From the NCBI GenBank assembly GCA_965279355.1, contig OZ257155.1, positions 1,302,001 to 1,366,000 on the forward strand: DNA of 64,000 nucleotides. Direction: 5' to 3'. How positions within the stretch are numbered: the stretch's first letter is position 1; each line of letters begins with the position of its first letter. Source of the DNA: G965279355 sp965279355. GTDB taxonomy: Bacteria > Pseudomonadota > Alphaproteobacteria > CACIAM-22H2. The notes beneath the pieces are model-generated. The model worked only from the letters and a program-made list of their open reading frames with translations, had not been told where the DNA came from and searched no databases. The position numbers and the translations under genes were made by a program. Positions 18,354 through 26,296 of the stretch are shown one piece after another.

Positions 18354-18465
18354 CTCTCTCCATCCTCGTCGGTCTGACCCCTTCCATATAGGAAGCCGAT
18401 AGCGACGGTGCACCCTCTCCTGGCTTCATTGACACATCGGCGGATACCTCCTAAGTACAATCCTG

Positions 18466-18636
18466 TTATTGGGGAGTAGTCACTACCGGCGCGAATGCGC
18501 GGTAGAACCGCATCAACAGACTCGCACATCCGTGCGTGGTGCGGTTGGCCAACCAGCCCGGCGAGACCAAGACGACGCTCACACCGCTTCCGGCCGGTGA
18601 GAGGTTTGTCGTCTGGTCGCGGAATGCCCGGCGGAG
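18466..18636 (+). promoter_or_regulatory. yybP-ykoY-type manganese riboswitch and expression platform upstream of mntP
   Basis: The leader carries the conserved elements of the yybP-ykoY aptamer: GGGGAGTAG at 18471-18479, ATCAACAGACTCG near 18512, and CCCGGCGAGACC at 18557-18568. This class senses Mn2+ and commonly controls mntP. Downstream, GACCAAGACGAC (18565-18576) can pair with GTCGTCTGGTC (18608-18618), so the 3' side of the aptamer has a competing partner. A smaller hairpin, CTCACACCG with CGGTGAG, lies inside that loop. There is no T-run, so control of ribosome access rather than termination looks more likely. Motif match seen; ligand and mechanism are from family knowledge. Confidence 0.85.
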
Positions 18637-18642
18637 TTGATC

Positions 18643-19206
18643 TTGACCCTCGTAGCGACAGTTCTCATCGCCTTTGGCATGTCAGTGGACGCCTTCGCGG
18701 CATCGCTGGTGAAAGGCGCCGCCCTGCACCGGCCGCGCTTTCTGGACGCCCTGCGCGCCGGCGCGATTTTCGGCGTCATCGAAGGACTGACCCCTATTGT
18801 TGGCTGGGCAGCCGGCCTCGCTATGGCCGACTTCGTGCAGGCCATCGATCACTGGATCGCCCTGATCCTGCTCTGCGCCGTCGGCGGCAAGATGATCTAT
18901 GAGGCCGTCCACCGGGACGAGGAGGAAGAACGTCCGCAGCGCCATTCCTTCCGTCTGCTCGCCGTCACCGCGCTCGGCACCAGCATCGACGCGATGGCGG
19001 TCGGTGTCATGGTGGCGCTGATCGAAGCGAACATCTGGCTGGTCGCCGCCGCGATCGGACTGGCGACGTTTATGATGACCACGCTTGGCATCATGATCGG
19101 CCGCTATGCCGGCCGGCATCTGGGCGCCCGCGCCGAGTTCGTCGGCGGGCTTGTCCTGATCGTGATCGGGGTGGCCATCTTCCTTGAGCACACGATGGGC
19201 GCGTAG
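18643..19206 (+). CDS. mntP: Manganese efflux pump MntP
   Basis: 187 residues, six hydrophobic segments, in two related halves carrying the acidic motifs FGMSVDAFAAS and GTSIDAMAVG. A central acidic loop (DEEEE) also fits. I place the start at TTG 18643, because MTLVATVLIAFGMS then aligns with E. coli MntP (MNITATVLLAFGMS) residue for residue. GGAG at 18633-18636 also stands six bases before it. The in-frame TTG at 18637 directly abuts GGAG. MntP exports Mn2+ across the inner membrane. Expression should be induced by Mn2+ through the upstream riboswitch. Confidence 0.92.
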   Translation: MTLVATVLIAFGMSVDAFAASLVKGAALHRPRFLDALRAGAIFGVIEGLTPIVGWAAGLAMADFVQAIDHWIALILLCAVGGKMIYEAVHRDEEEERPQRHSFRLLAVTALGTSIDAMAVGVMVALIEANIWLVAAAIGLATFMMTTLGIMIGRYAGRHLGARAEFVGGLVLIVIGVAIFLEHTMGA

Positions 19207-19229
19207 GCCGAATCGTGTAGACTTCGGCC

Positions 19230-20177
19230 ATGGCCGTCACGAACTCCCCCCTCAACGTCGTCTGCGTCCGCAGGAATTTCGACATGCTGATGGAGGCGCA
19301 CTTCATCCGCGATGTCCTGCTGGGCGGCGTGGCGCGGCCGGTGCGTGTGTTCGCCATCGAACCCGGCCAGAACATTCCGGCCAGCGACGATTTCCTCGTC
19401 ATCGCCTTCGAAGAAGGGATGCAGCGCTTCATCGCCGATGCGGTCGCGCGCGGCGTGCGCAATATCGGCGTCTTTCATGCCGGCGATGAGTTGAATACGG
19501 CGACCAAGTCCTTCTACAAGGACGTCGACTACGTCATCCGCAACTACTATCACAACGATATCTTCGCCCTGCCTGCGGGCTCGCGCTGCCTCGATGCGAT
19601 CTGGGTCCCCAACGGATACAAGACCGGCGTCGGCCCGCGCCGTCCCGAGACGCTGGCGCCATTTTCGGTGCGCAGCCATCAGATGTTCTTTTCCGGCTAT
19701 CTCGACTCCAGCGGCGACGCGAAACGCGAGCGGACCGAGATGCTCGAGACGATCAACCGGCACAAACTGCCGGCGACGCTCATGGCATCCTCCGGTTTTG
19801 CGCAGGGTCTTGGACCCGTGAGCTACGCCGCGTGGATGGAAAATTCACGTTTCGCGCTTGTCCCGCGCGGCCGGTCGCCCGAAACCATCCGCCTCTACGA
19901 TGCGCTGGAACTCGGCAGCATCCCCATCAGCCTGCGGCATCCCTTCATCGACAAGCTGATGCCGGACGCCCCGTTCATCCTTCTCGAGTCCTGGCAGGAC
20001 CTGCCGGCCTGGTATGCCGCGGAGGCCGCCGATGAGAGCCGTCTCCAGAAATGGGATGAGCGCCAGCGTCAGGTTGTCGAATGGTGGGGCGAGTTCAAAC
20101 GGCGCCAACAGGAGCGGGTCACCAGCCTGATCGAGCGGTCTTTTGCCCGATCACGCAGCGGCATACTCACTTCTTGA
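19230..20177 (+). CDS. Exostosin/GT47-like glycosyltransferase domain protein
   Basis: 315 residues, soluble. The C-terminal half has the layout of exostosin (GT47)-type transferases: a segment ending SRFALVPRGRSPETIRLYDALELGSIPI, with the conserved R-x-x-E-x-x-x-x-x-G core, followed by PFILLESWQDLP. The N-terminal half (FHAGDELN, DYVIRNYYH) resembles the acceptor-side domain of the same group. It starts 24 bases after mntP, but no functional link is obvious. A role in surface polysaccharide together with the GT2 and TylF-like genes nearby is possible. Family assignment is by pattern only. Confidence 0.62.
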   Translation: MAVTNSPLNVVCVRRNFDMLMEAHFIRDVLLGGVARPVRVFAIEPGQNIPASDDFLVIAFEEGMQRFIADAVARGVRNIGVFHAGDELNTATKSFYKDVDYVIRNYYHNDIFALPAGSRCLDAIWVPNGYKTGVGPRRPETLAPFSVRSHQMFFSGYLDSSGDAKRERTEMLETINRHKLPATLMASSGFAQGLGPVSYAAWMENSRFALVPRGRSPETIRLYDALELGSIPISLRHPFIDKLMPDAPFILLESWQDLPAWYAAEAADESRLQKWDERQRQVVEWWGEFKRRQQERVTSLIERSFARSRSGILTS

Positions 20178-20245
20178 TAAAAATATCAATTAATTCAATT
20201 AGATAAAAAGAAGGCCTGACCGCCTCCCTATGACGTCGATCATAG
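20174..20245. other. Intergenic inverted repeats upstream of the ECF sigma gene
   Basis: Two perfect inverted repeats lie in the AT-rich gap: TTGATA-AAAA-TATCAA at 20174-20189, overlapping the previous stop codon, and CTATGA-CGTCGA-TCATAG at 20228-20245, about 70 bases before the likely sigma-factor start. They could be operator sites or weak hairpins. No clear ECF-type GAAC/GTC promoter pair was seen. Confidence 0.35.
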
Positions 20246-20316
20246 TGCTGCGGCCCCGTTTTCCCATAGTGAGCGCAGGAAAACACCTGCCGGCCCGTGG
20301 ATTTAGTCAGACACCG

Positions 20317-20913
20317 ATGCGCGACGGATCCGACGATGACCTGATGCGCCGCGCGGGACGCGGCGACCGAGCCGCTTTCACGGCGCTCGTGGCACGCCAC
20401 GTGTCACGCGCCACCGCGCTTGCGACACGGGTCGCCGGGAACAGAAGCGATGCGGACGAACTCGTTCAGGAGGCTTTCTTGCGGGCATGGCTGAAAGCGC
20501 CGGATTGGCAGGCACAGGAAGACGCGCCGCGCGGCGCGGCCTTCAACACCTGGTTCACCCGGGTGCTGGTCAATCTGTGCATCGACCGCCGCCGCAAACC
20601 GGTGCTGGCGCCGATCGAGGCTGCCGCCGAAGTTGAGTCAAACGACATCGCCGGGTTTGAAACGGTCGCGCAGCGCGAGACAAGCGCAAAGGTTCTTGCC
20701 GCCCTTGCCACGCTGCCGGATCGCCAGCGGATCGCGCTGACGCTCTGCCACTGGGATGAACACACCAATATCGAGGCCGCCGCCATCCTCGATATCAGCA
20801 TCGGAGCGCTGGAATCGCTCCTTGTCCGGGCTCGCCGCACCATGCGCGACGCCCTCCTCGAACTGGCGCCAGACGGCGCCGCCACGTCCGTAGCCGCAGG
20901 TCGAAACCGATGA
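20317..20913 (+). CDS. ECF-type RNA polymerase sigma factor
   Basis: 198 residues from ATG 20317; an earlier ATG at 20230 adds 29 residues with no sigma similarity. Region 2 is DLMRRAGRGDRAAF...DADELVQEAFLRAW. Region 4 is LPDRQRIALTLCHWDEHTNIEAAAILDISIGALESLLVRARRTMRD with a helix-turn-helix. There is no region 3, as in extracytoplasmic-function factors. Its stop overlaps the start of a one-pass membrane protein (ATGA), the usual place of an anti-sigma factor. Targets probably include the overlapping genes downstream. It is the only transcription factor gene I can see in the window. Confidence 0.9.
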   Translation: MRDGSDDDLMRRAGRGDRAAFTALVARHVSRATALATRVAGNRSDADELVQEAFLRAWLKAPDWQAQEDAPRGAAFNTWFTRVLVNLCIDRRRKPVLAPIEAAAEVESNDIAGFETVAQRETSAKVLAALATLPDRQRIALTLCHWDEHTNIEAAAILDISIGALESLLVRARRTMRDALLELAPDGAATSVAAGRNR

Positions 20914-21335
20914 TGACGATGACCCGAATTCAAACCCTGATCGACGCCTATGGCGCCGATCCCGTCCGCTGGCCTGCCGATGAGCGTATGGCGGCGCAGA
21001 CCTTTATCGCGTCGTCGCCGGAGGCCCGGGCTCTCCTACGAGAGGCACAGGATTTCGACATCCTGTTGAATCAGGCACCGCTGTCGGCCCCGGCCGATAT
21101 CAACGCCAGTGCCCTGGCGAGCCGCATCCTCGCTTCGGCGCCACGCAGCAGCGAACGCGCGGTCTGGCAGTGGTCGTTCGGATGGCCGAATTTTGCCGCG
21201 CTCGCAGCCGCGGCCATTGCCGGTTTTGTGGTCGGCACGACCGATCTCAGCCTGTCGTCCACCAGTTATGCCGGTGAAATGGATCTGCTTGAGATCATGA
21301 CCACGACGCCGACCGCCGATCTGGAGGACATCTGA
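20910..21335 (+). CDS. One-pass membrane protein, probable anti-sigma factor
   Basis: 141 residues with a cytoplasmic N-terminal part (IQTLIDAYGADPVRWPADER, then SSPEARALLREAQDFDILL), one hydrophobic segment at about 89-108, and a short outer tail. Start overlaps the sigma stop by four bases, and its stop overlaps the next start by one base. Position and topology are those of an ECF anti-sigma factor. The zinc HxxxCxxC motif of the ZAS class is absent, so it would belong to another class. Assignment rests on context. Confidence 0.6.
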   Translation: MMTMTRIQTLIDAYGADPVRWPADERMAAQTFIASSPEARALLREAQDFDILLNQAPLSAPADINASALASRILASAPRSSERAVWQWSFGWPNFAALAAAAIAGFVVGTTDLSLSSTSYAGEMDLLEIMTTTPTADLEDI

Positions 21336-21865
21336 TGGTTACGTTTACCTCCCGCGCCAGCAAGTGGCTGGCTCTGGCGCTGACGATCTCGGTCGCCGCC
21401 AATCTTTTCTTCGGCGGCGTCTACCTGGCGCACTGGTTCGGACCGCACGGTTACTGGTTTCGTATGATGCACGGCAGTGAGTCGGGACCGTCGCGCGGTG
21501 TCGATCGTTCGCTTCCGATGCTTGACCGTATGGCGTCGCGGCTGCCAACGGGCGATCGCGCGAAATTCGAGGCAATCATCAAGGAACATCGCCCGGCCCT
21601 GTCGTCTTTCGGCGATACAATCCGCGACAGCCGTCGTAAACTGCGCGACCAGCTGATCGCCGAAAAGATCGACCGGGACGCCATCATCGGAACCATGACT
21701 GAAGTTCGTGAGCGCAGCCTCGCTTTCCAGAGCGCCATGCAGTCGGCGATCCTTGAAGCCGCCGAGGGTCTGTCGCCCGAAGCCCGCCGCCAGATTATGG
21801 GGCGCGGCGGACGGGACCGCGATAGAGATCGTGACCGGGATCGCGACCGGAGAAGCGGCCCGTGA
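21335..21865 (+). CDS. Periplasmic Metal_resist/CzcE-like protein with an Arg-Asp repeat tail
   Basis: 176 residues: an N-terminal membrane anchor or signal (about 10-30), then a helical region (MLDRMASRLPTGDRAKFEAIIKEHRPALSSF...RRKLRDQLIAEKIDRDAI) typical of the Spy/CpxP-like periplasmic heavy-metal sensor family. A histidine-containing stretch (GPHGYWFRMMHG) precedes it. The C-terminus is a run of alternating Arg-Asp, encoded by near-repeated hexamers at 21815-21852. Between a sigma/anti-sigma pair and DUF1800/DUF1501 genes it may act as the periplasmic sensor or chaperone of that system. The next gene starts inside its stop codon. Confidence 0.75.
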   Translation: MVTFTSRASKWLALALTISVAANLFFGGVYLAHWFGPHGYWFRMMHGSESGPSRGVDRSLPMLDRMASRLPTGDRAKFEAIIKEHRPALSSFGDTIRDSRRKLRDQLIAEKIDRDAIIGTMTEVRERSLAFQSAMQSAILEAAEGLSPEARRQIMGRGGRDRDRDRDRDRDRRSGP

Positions 21866-23190
21866 GCCGACGTGACGGTTTCATCGCCGTCACGCGTTTT
21901 GGCCTCGGCCCGCGCCCTGGCGAACTCGATCGCATTTCCGGCAATCCGATCGGCTGGCTAAAGCAGCAGGTATCAGAGACGGCCATTCCACCGCAGCTTG
22001 CCGGCCTTCCCGCAGGCGGCGACCGGATGGGCGACCTGTTGCGTGCGCGACAGGCGCGCGGCGACGCCGGCGCGGAGATCCTGATCCGCGAATCCTTTCG
22101 CGACACCTATCGGCAGGACGCAGCGACGCGGCTGCAGGTCCAGATCACTTCGGCCTCACCCTTCCGCGAACGGCTTGTCGCGTTCTGGTCGAACCACTTC
22201 ACCGTTTCGATTCTACGACCTCCACTGTTGGGCACGGCCGGAGCTTTCGAACGCGAAGCAATCCGGCCGCATATCACCGGTCGCTTTCACGACATGCTGG
22301 TGGCGGTGGCCCGCCATCCCGCCATGCTTTTCTACCTCGATAACGGGCAATCCATCGGCCCGAGTTCGCGCGCCGGATTGCGGCGCGGTCGCGGCCTCAA
22401 TGAAAATCTCGCGCGTGAGATCCTTGAACTTCACACGCTCGGCGTCGGCACGGGCTACACGCAAGCCGATGTTCGCGAGTTTGCCAAAATCCTCACCGGC
22501 TGGTCGCTCTGGCGGGCCGATGAGCAGCAGGCGGGACATTATGTGTTCCGCCCCGAGATGCACGAGCCCGGCGGCAAGACCCTGCTTGGCCGGCGTTACG
22601 GCGAAGCTGGCGAAAGCGAAGGTGAGGATGCGCTTCTGGCCCTCACCCGTCATCCGGCAACCGCCCGACATATCGCAACCAAGCTCGCGCGGCACTTCAT
22701 CGCCGACCAGCCGCCGCTGGCCGCCATCGAACGTCTGGCTGGGATATTTCTCGATACCGACGGCAATCTCGCAGCCGTGACCGAAGCGCTGGTCGAGCAG
22801 CCGGAAACCTGGACCGAAGCCCTCCCCAAGGTGCGCACACCCCACGACTTCGTGGTCGCCGCACTTCGGGCAACGGCCTATGACGGTCCAGGCGAAACCG
22901 CGCTGGGTGCCCTGCGCATGCTCGGCCAACCTGTCTTCGGCGCACCCTCGCCGGCGGGCTGGCCTGACACGGCGGATCAATGGATTGGACCGGAAGCGGT
23001 CCTGCGACGCGCCGAGTGGGCGATGGCGCTGGGCCTGCGGGTTGCGGCCATCCGCGAACCGCGAGCCCTGTTGGCCGACACGATCGCGCCCGTGGCCAGC
23101 CTGGCAACAACGCAAGCCGTCGCCCGGGCACCGTCCGCCGGTGATGCCACGGCGCTGATTTTTGCCAGCCCCGAGTTCCAGCGGAGATAG
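21862..23190 (+). CDS. DUF1800 family protein
   Basis: 442 residues. GTG start at 21862 overlaps the previous stop (GTGA). Family landmarks are FIAVTRFGLGPRPGE at the N-terminus, FRERLVAFWSNHFTVS, RGLNENLAREILELHTLGVGTGY, and TGWSLWRAD. DUF1800 proteins are usually encoded directly before a DUF1501 protein, as here, and the pair is probably exported and works together. No enzyme activity is established. There is no obvious signal peptide, so export may depend on the Tat-type partner. Confidence 0.9.
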   Translation: MSRRDGFIAVTRFGLGPRPGELDRISGNPIGWLKQQVSETAIPPQLAGLPAGGDRMGDLLRARQARGDAGAEILIRESFRDTYRQDAATRLQVQITSASPFRERLVAFWSNHFTVSILRPPLLGTAGAFEREAIRPHITGRFHDMLVAVARHPAMLFYLDNGQSIGPSSRAGLRRGRGLNENLAREILELHTLGVGTGYTQADVREFAKILTGWSLWRADEQQAGHYVFRPEMHEPGGKTLLGRRYGEAGESEGEDALLALTRHPATARHIATKLARHFIADQPPLAAIERLAGIFLDTDGNLAAVTEALVEQPETWTEALPKVRTPHDFVVAALRATAYDGPGETALGALRMLGQPVFGAPSPAGWPDTADQWIGPEAVLRRAEWAMALGLRVAAIREPRALLADTIAPVASLATTQAVARAPSAGDATALIFASPEFQRR

Positions 23191-23192
23191 AC

Positions 23193-24431
23193 ATGCTGAC
23201 TCGCCGCCATGCGCTGACGCTGAGTGCCGGCTTTCTTGCCGGCTCGTCTCTCTATGGCATTCCCTTCGCGTTGGCGCGCGCCGCAACCGATCGCCGGCTG
23301 GTGGTCGTCGTTCTGCGAGGCGCCCTCGACGGTCTGGCGGCGGTACCGCCGATCTTCGATCCGGATTATCGCCGCCTGCGCGGATCCCTCGCGCTGGCCG
23401 AGCCCGGCACGGCTGATGGCGCCCTCGATCTTGACGGCAAATTCGGTCTACATCCCGCGCTCAAGCCGCTCCATACGCTCTACAGAAACGGCGAACTCGG
23501 CATCATCCACGCCGTTGCCACGCCGTATCGCGACCGCTCGCATTTCGATGCCCAGGATCTGCTGGAGAACGGCTCGGCCACGCCGCACGCACTGAAGGAC
23601 GGCTGGCTCAACCGGACGATCGGACTCCTGGGCGGCACCGACCATGGTCGCCTGGGCCTGGCCGTTGGGCAGAGCGTTCCCCTGATCCTGCGGGGCAAGA
23701 TGCCTGTGTCGTCCTGGGCGCCCGCGGAAATGCCCGGCCTCGATCCGGATTTCCTGTCGCGGCTCGCCTCCCTCTATGCGGGCGATGCGGTTCTCGGTCC
23801 TGCCCTGCAGGAAGGCCAGCGCGCCCAGGCCATGGCCGACGACGTGCTGCCGGAAGACCGCCAGCGCCAGGGCCGGATGAACGGCCAGAAAATGTATGTT
23901 CAGAACCGTCAGCCGATCGCGCTGAAAAGCACCGCTGCGTCGGTCGGTCGCCTGCTGGCCGCGGCGGACGGGCCGCGGGTCGCCGTTCTGGAGATGGGAA
24001 ACTGGGACACCCACGCCAATCAGGGCGTGCTGACCGGACGGCTGGCCGTCACCCTGCGCAATCTGGCCGAAGGGCTGGATGCTCTCAAAACCTCGCTGGG
24101 GACGGTGTGGCGGGAGACGGCTGTCGTCGTCGTCACCGAATTCGGCCGGACCGTTGCCGTGAACGGGACTGGCGGGACAGACCATGGCACTGGCAGCGTC
24201 GCCTTCCTGCTGGGCGGCGCCATTTCGGGCGGTCGGGTGGTGACGCGATGGCCGGGGCTGGGTGCCAGTCAGCTCCATGAGGGTCGCGACCTTACCCCGA
24301 CCACCGACCTCCGCTCCGTGCTGAAGGGGGTGCTTATCGACCATCTGGGCCTGCCCACCGATGCGATCGAACGCGTGGTGTTCCCGGGTAGCCGCGACGC
24401 CCGGCCGTTGCGCGACACCCTGCGCGTCTGA
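23193..24431 (+). CDS. DUF1501 family protein, probable Tat substrate
   Basis: 412 residues, starting two bases after the DUF1800 stop. The N-terminus MLTRRHALTLSAGFLAGSSL looks like a twin-arginine signal (TRRHALTL plus a hydrophobic stretch), suggesting export of a folded protein. The domain shows VVVVLRGALDGLAAV, GNWDTHANQG and a late EFGRTVAVNGTGGTDHGTGS segment. These give an alkaline-phosphatase-like (sulfatase-type) fold with conserved histidines and aspartates. Biochemical role is unknown. It ends the ECF sigma block. Confidence 0.88.
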   Translation: MLTRRHALTLSAGFLAGSSLYGIPFALARAATDRRLVVVVLRGALDGLAAVPPIFDPDYRRLRGSLALAEPGTADGALDLDGKFGLHPALKPLHTLYRNGELGIIHAVATPYRDRSHFDAQDLLENGSATPHALKDGWLNRTIGLLGGTDHGRLGLAVGQSVPLILRGKMPVSSWAPAEMPGLDPDFLSRLASLYAGDAVLGPALQEGQRAQAMADDVLPEDRQRQGRMNGQKMYVQNRQPIALKSTAASVGRLLAAADGPRVAVLEMGNWDTHANQGVLTGRLAVTLRNLAEGLDALKTSLGTVWRETAVVVVTEFGRTVAVNGTGGTDHGTGSVAFLLGGAISGGRVVTRWPGLGASQLHEGRDLTPTTDLRSVLKGVLIDHLGLPTDAIERVVFPGSRDARPLRDTLRV

Positions 24432-24530
24432 CGGCCGATCCGGTCCGGTAAGCCGGTTACCAACTGCCGCCTTGCTTTTGGCCGGCGATTCCCAAAGAGT
24501 CGCGCTTTCCACCAAGGGAGGCCCTAAATC

Positions 24531-25181
24531 GTGGCGACAACACTCTATTTCGGTCCCGGCGCGTGCTCGATGGCACCGCATATCATTCTGCATGAACTCG
24601 GCAAGCCGTTCGAAGCGAAAGCCGTCGCGCTGCGCAAGGGCCAGCAGCGCACGCCGGAATATCTCAAGATCAACCCGAAGGGGAAGGTTCCCGTCCTCGA
24701 CGACAATGGCCGGATCGTCACCGAAATCGTCGCGATCATGGCCTATCTCGGCCGGAACAATCCGGATGCCGGGATCTGGATCAAGGACGACATGGAGAAG
24801 CAGATCCGCACCGTGGAAATGATGTCCTGGTGCACGTCGGGCATGCATCCCCTGTTCGGCCGCCTCTTCCGTCCGACCGCGTTCGCGGACATTCCGGGCG
24901 CGGAAGAAAACGTCAAGAAGCTCGGCGCCGAAGCCATCAAGCAGGCCTTCGCCATCACCAACGATATGCTGGCCGGCAAGGAATTTGCCGTAGGCAACCA
25001 GTTCACGGTCGCCGATGCGCATCTGTTCCCGTTCTTCCGCTGGGCGACCAACATGAAGGTCGACACATCGGGCGCACCGAACTACGCGGCGCATTACGAG
25101 CGGATGCTCAAGCGCCCTTCCGTGCAGAAGATGTTGGATACCGAGAAAGCCGCGCAGGACGCCATCGACAAGGCTGCCTGA
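24531..25181 (+). CDS. Glutathione S-transferase family protein
   Basis: 216 residues, GTG start at 24531 with AAGGGAGG about ten bases before it. The thioredoxin-like N-terminal domain reads TTLYFGPGACSMAPHIILHELG (catalytic Ser/Cys region) with cis-proline PKGKVPVL and the glutathione-contact EIVAIMAYL. The C-terminal helical domain has FTVADAHLFPFFRW. The pattern is that of beta-class bacterial GSTs. It stands convergent with a LigB-type dioxygenase gene. An aromatic-ether or isomerase role is possible, but general detoxification is equally likely. Confidence 0.88.
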   Translation: MATTLYFGPGACSMAPHIILHELGKPFEAKAVALRKGQQRTPEYLKINPKGKVPVLDDNGRIVTEIVAIMAYLGRNNPDAGIWIKDDMEKQIRTVEMMSWCTSGMHPLFGRLFRPTAFADIPGAEENVKKLGAEAIKQAFAITNDMLAGKEFAVGNQFTVADAHLFPFFRWATNMKVDTSGAPNYAAHYERMLKRPSVQKMLDTEKAAQDAIDKAA

Positions 25182-25210
25182 GCCGATAAGTTGTGAACGG
25201 CGTCCTGGGC

Positions 25211-26203
25211 TCAGGCCCAGGCGCCGAACGCGACCCCGATGCCGGTGCCAGCCGGCGAGCGATAGAGCGGCTGGTATTCGACCCAGCGGTTCTTCATCCC
25301 CTCAATGGCCCCGGCCACCGCGATCCAGTTGCGGATTTCCGACGACCCTGAGTTGAGCGCGCCCGGCGTCAGCGTACGCAGCAGCTCAGGCTTATTGTCG
25401 CACATGCCGGTCAGGATGCGGCGATCCAGTTCCTCATCGACGACAAAGTGGCTGAGACCGCCCGAGGCGATCACGGCGACTTTGATATCCGCCGGGCTTT
25501 CCCGGATCGCCTGGCCGATGGCCTTTCCGATGTCGTAGCAGCGCGCCGCCGTCGGCACGTTGGGCGGGTAGTAGGTATTCAGCAGGACCGGCACGACCGG
25601 AATCTGCCGGCCGCCAAACAGGCGCATCACCACGAAGCCAACGCCGTGGCCGAACCCGGCCTTCACCGGATCGTCCACGGCTGACGCGGCACCGATATCG
25701 ACACCCTTCTCGATCAGCCGCTCGATCAGCTCGCGCGCCAGCTTCGGTTCCCCGGCGAAGCGGCGGACCTTGTCCATGGCGTAGGCCTTCGCCATCTCGT
25801 GATGAAACTGCTGCGGATTCGGCGGCATGTCGCGCGGATGGGTATCGATCTGCTCGCCGTAATAGATCGAAACCGCGGGGGTATTGGAGCGGGTAAAGAG
25901 CTCATTCTGGTCGTCGGTAATGATCACCGCGACGTCAGGCTGCGCCGCCGCAAGATCTGCCGACAGGCGATCGAGAGCCCTCTGGCAGGCCGCGTCCTTG
26001 GCCAGATACTGCTCGTAGGTCGCCACCGGCGCAAAGCGGCCGTTCACTTCCTTCTCGAGCTGCGTGTAGTTGAGCCAGCGCCCGTCCGACGTATTGAGTT
26101 CCGTCGACGTCAGGTCGCGCTTTGCATACTCGGCCCATTGCGGCGCGCTGAAGGTCAACAACGGGGTGTGCGAGGTACCGATCCCGAGAACGATTTTGGC
26201 CAT
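25211..26203 (-). CDS. Class III extradiol ring-cleavage dioxygenase, LigB superfamily
   Basis: 330 residues. GTSHTPLL near the N-terminus supplies the first iron histidine, DDQNELF lies near 95, and SGGLSHFVVDEELD carries a conserved catalytic histidine. This places it in the catalytic-subunit family of protocatechuate 4,5-dioxygenase, gallate dioxygenase and related enzymes. No LigA-type small subunit is adjacent, so it may be a single-subunit enzyme of the gallate/DODA-like type. Substrate candidates are protocatechuate-type catechols, which pobA and the phthalate-type genes in this window could supply. That link is inference. Confidence 0.85.
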   Translation of the reverse strand: MAKIVLGIGTSHTPLLTFSAPQWAEYAKRDLTSTELNTSDGRWLNYTQLEKEVNGRFAPVATYEQYLAKDAACQRALDRLSADLAAAQPDVAVIITDDQNELFTRSNTPAVSIYYGEQIDTHPRDMPPNPQQFHHEMAKAYAMDKVRRFAGEPKLARELIERLIEKGVDIGAASAVDDPVKAGFGHGVGFVVMRLFGGRQIPVVPVLLNTYYPPNVPTAARCYDIGKAIGQAIRESPADIKVAVIASGGLSHFVVDEELDRRILTGMCDNKPELLRTLTPGALNSGSSEIRNWIAVAGAIEGMKNRWVEYQPLYRSPAGTGIGVAFGAWA

Positions 26204-26270
26204 GGAAACTCCGGCTGAGGCCGCTCAGCTTTAGCGGTCCGCCGGGCCAAACACAACCGCCCCCAATCGG

Positions 26271-26296
26271 GGAAAACGCCGCTCAACGGCGGCGTT
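26271..26296 (-). terminator. Intrinsic terminator of the giant RTX gene
   Basis: On the minus strand AACGCCGC (26296-26289) pairs with GCGGCGTT (26282-26275) around a six-base loop and is followed by TTTT. The stem overlaps the RTX stop codon. Confidence 0.7.

Noticed and set aside
23448..25094. 548-codon minus-strand frame opposite DUF1501 and GST genes
   Set aside because: Crosses the boundary of two recognised families; no coherent domain of its own.
25204..25221. CCTGGGC-TCAG-GCCCAGG hairpin as a terminator between GST and the LigB-type gene
   Set aside because: It overlaps the LigB-type stop codon and has no T-run on either strand, so I do not call it a terminator.
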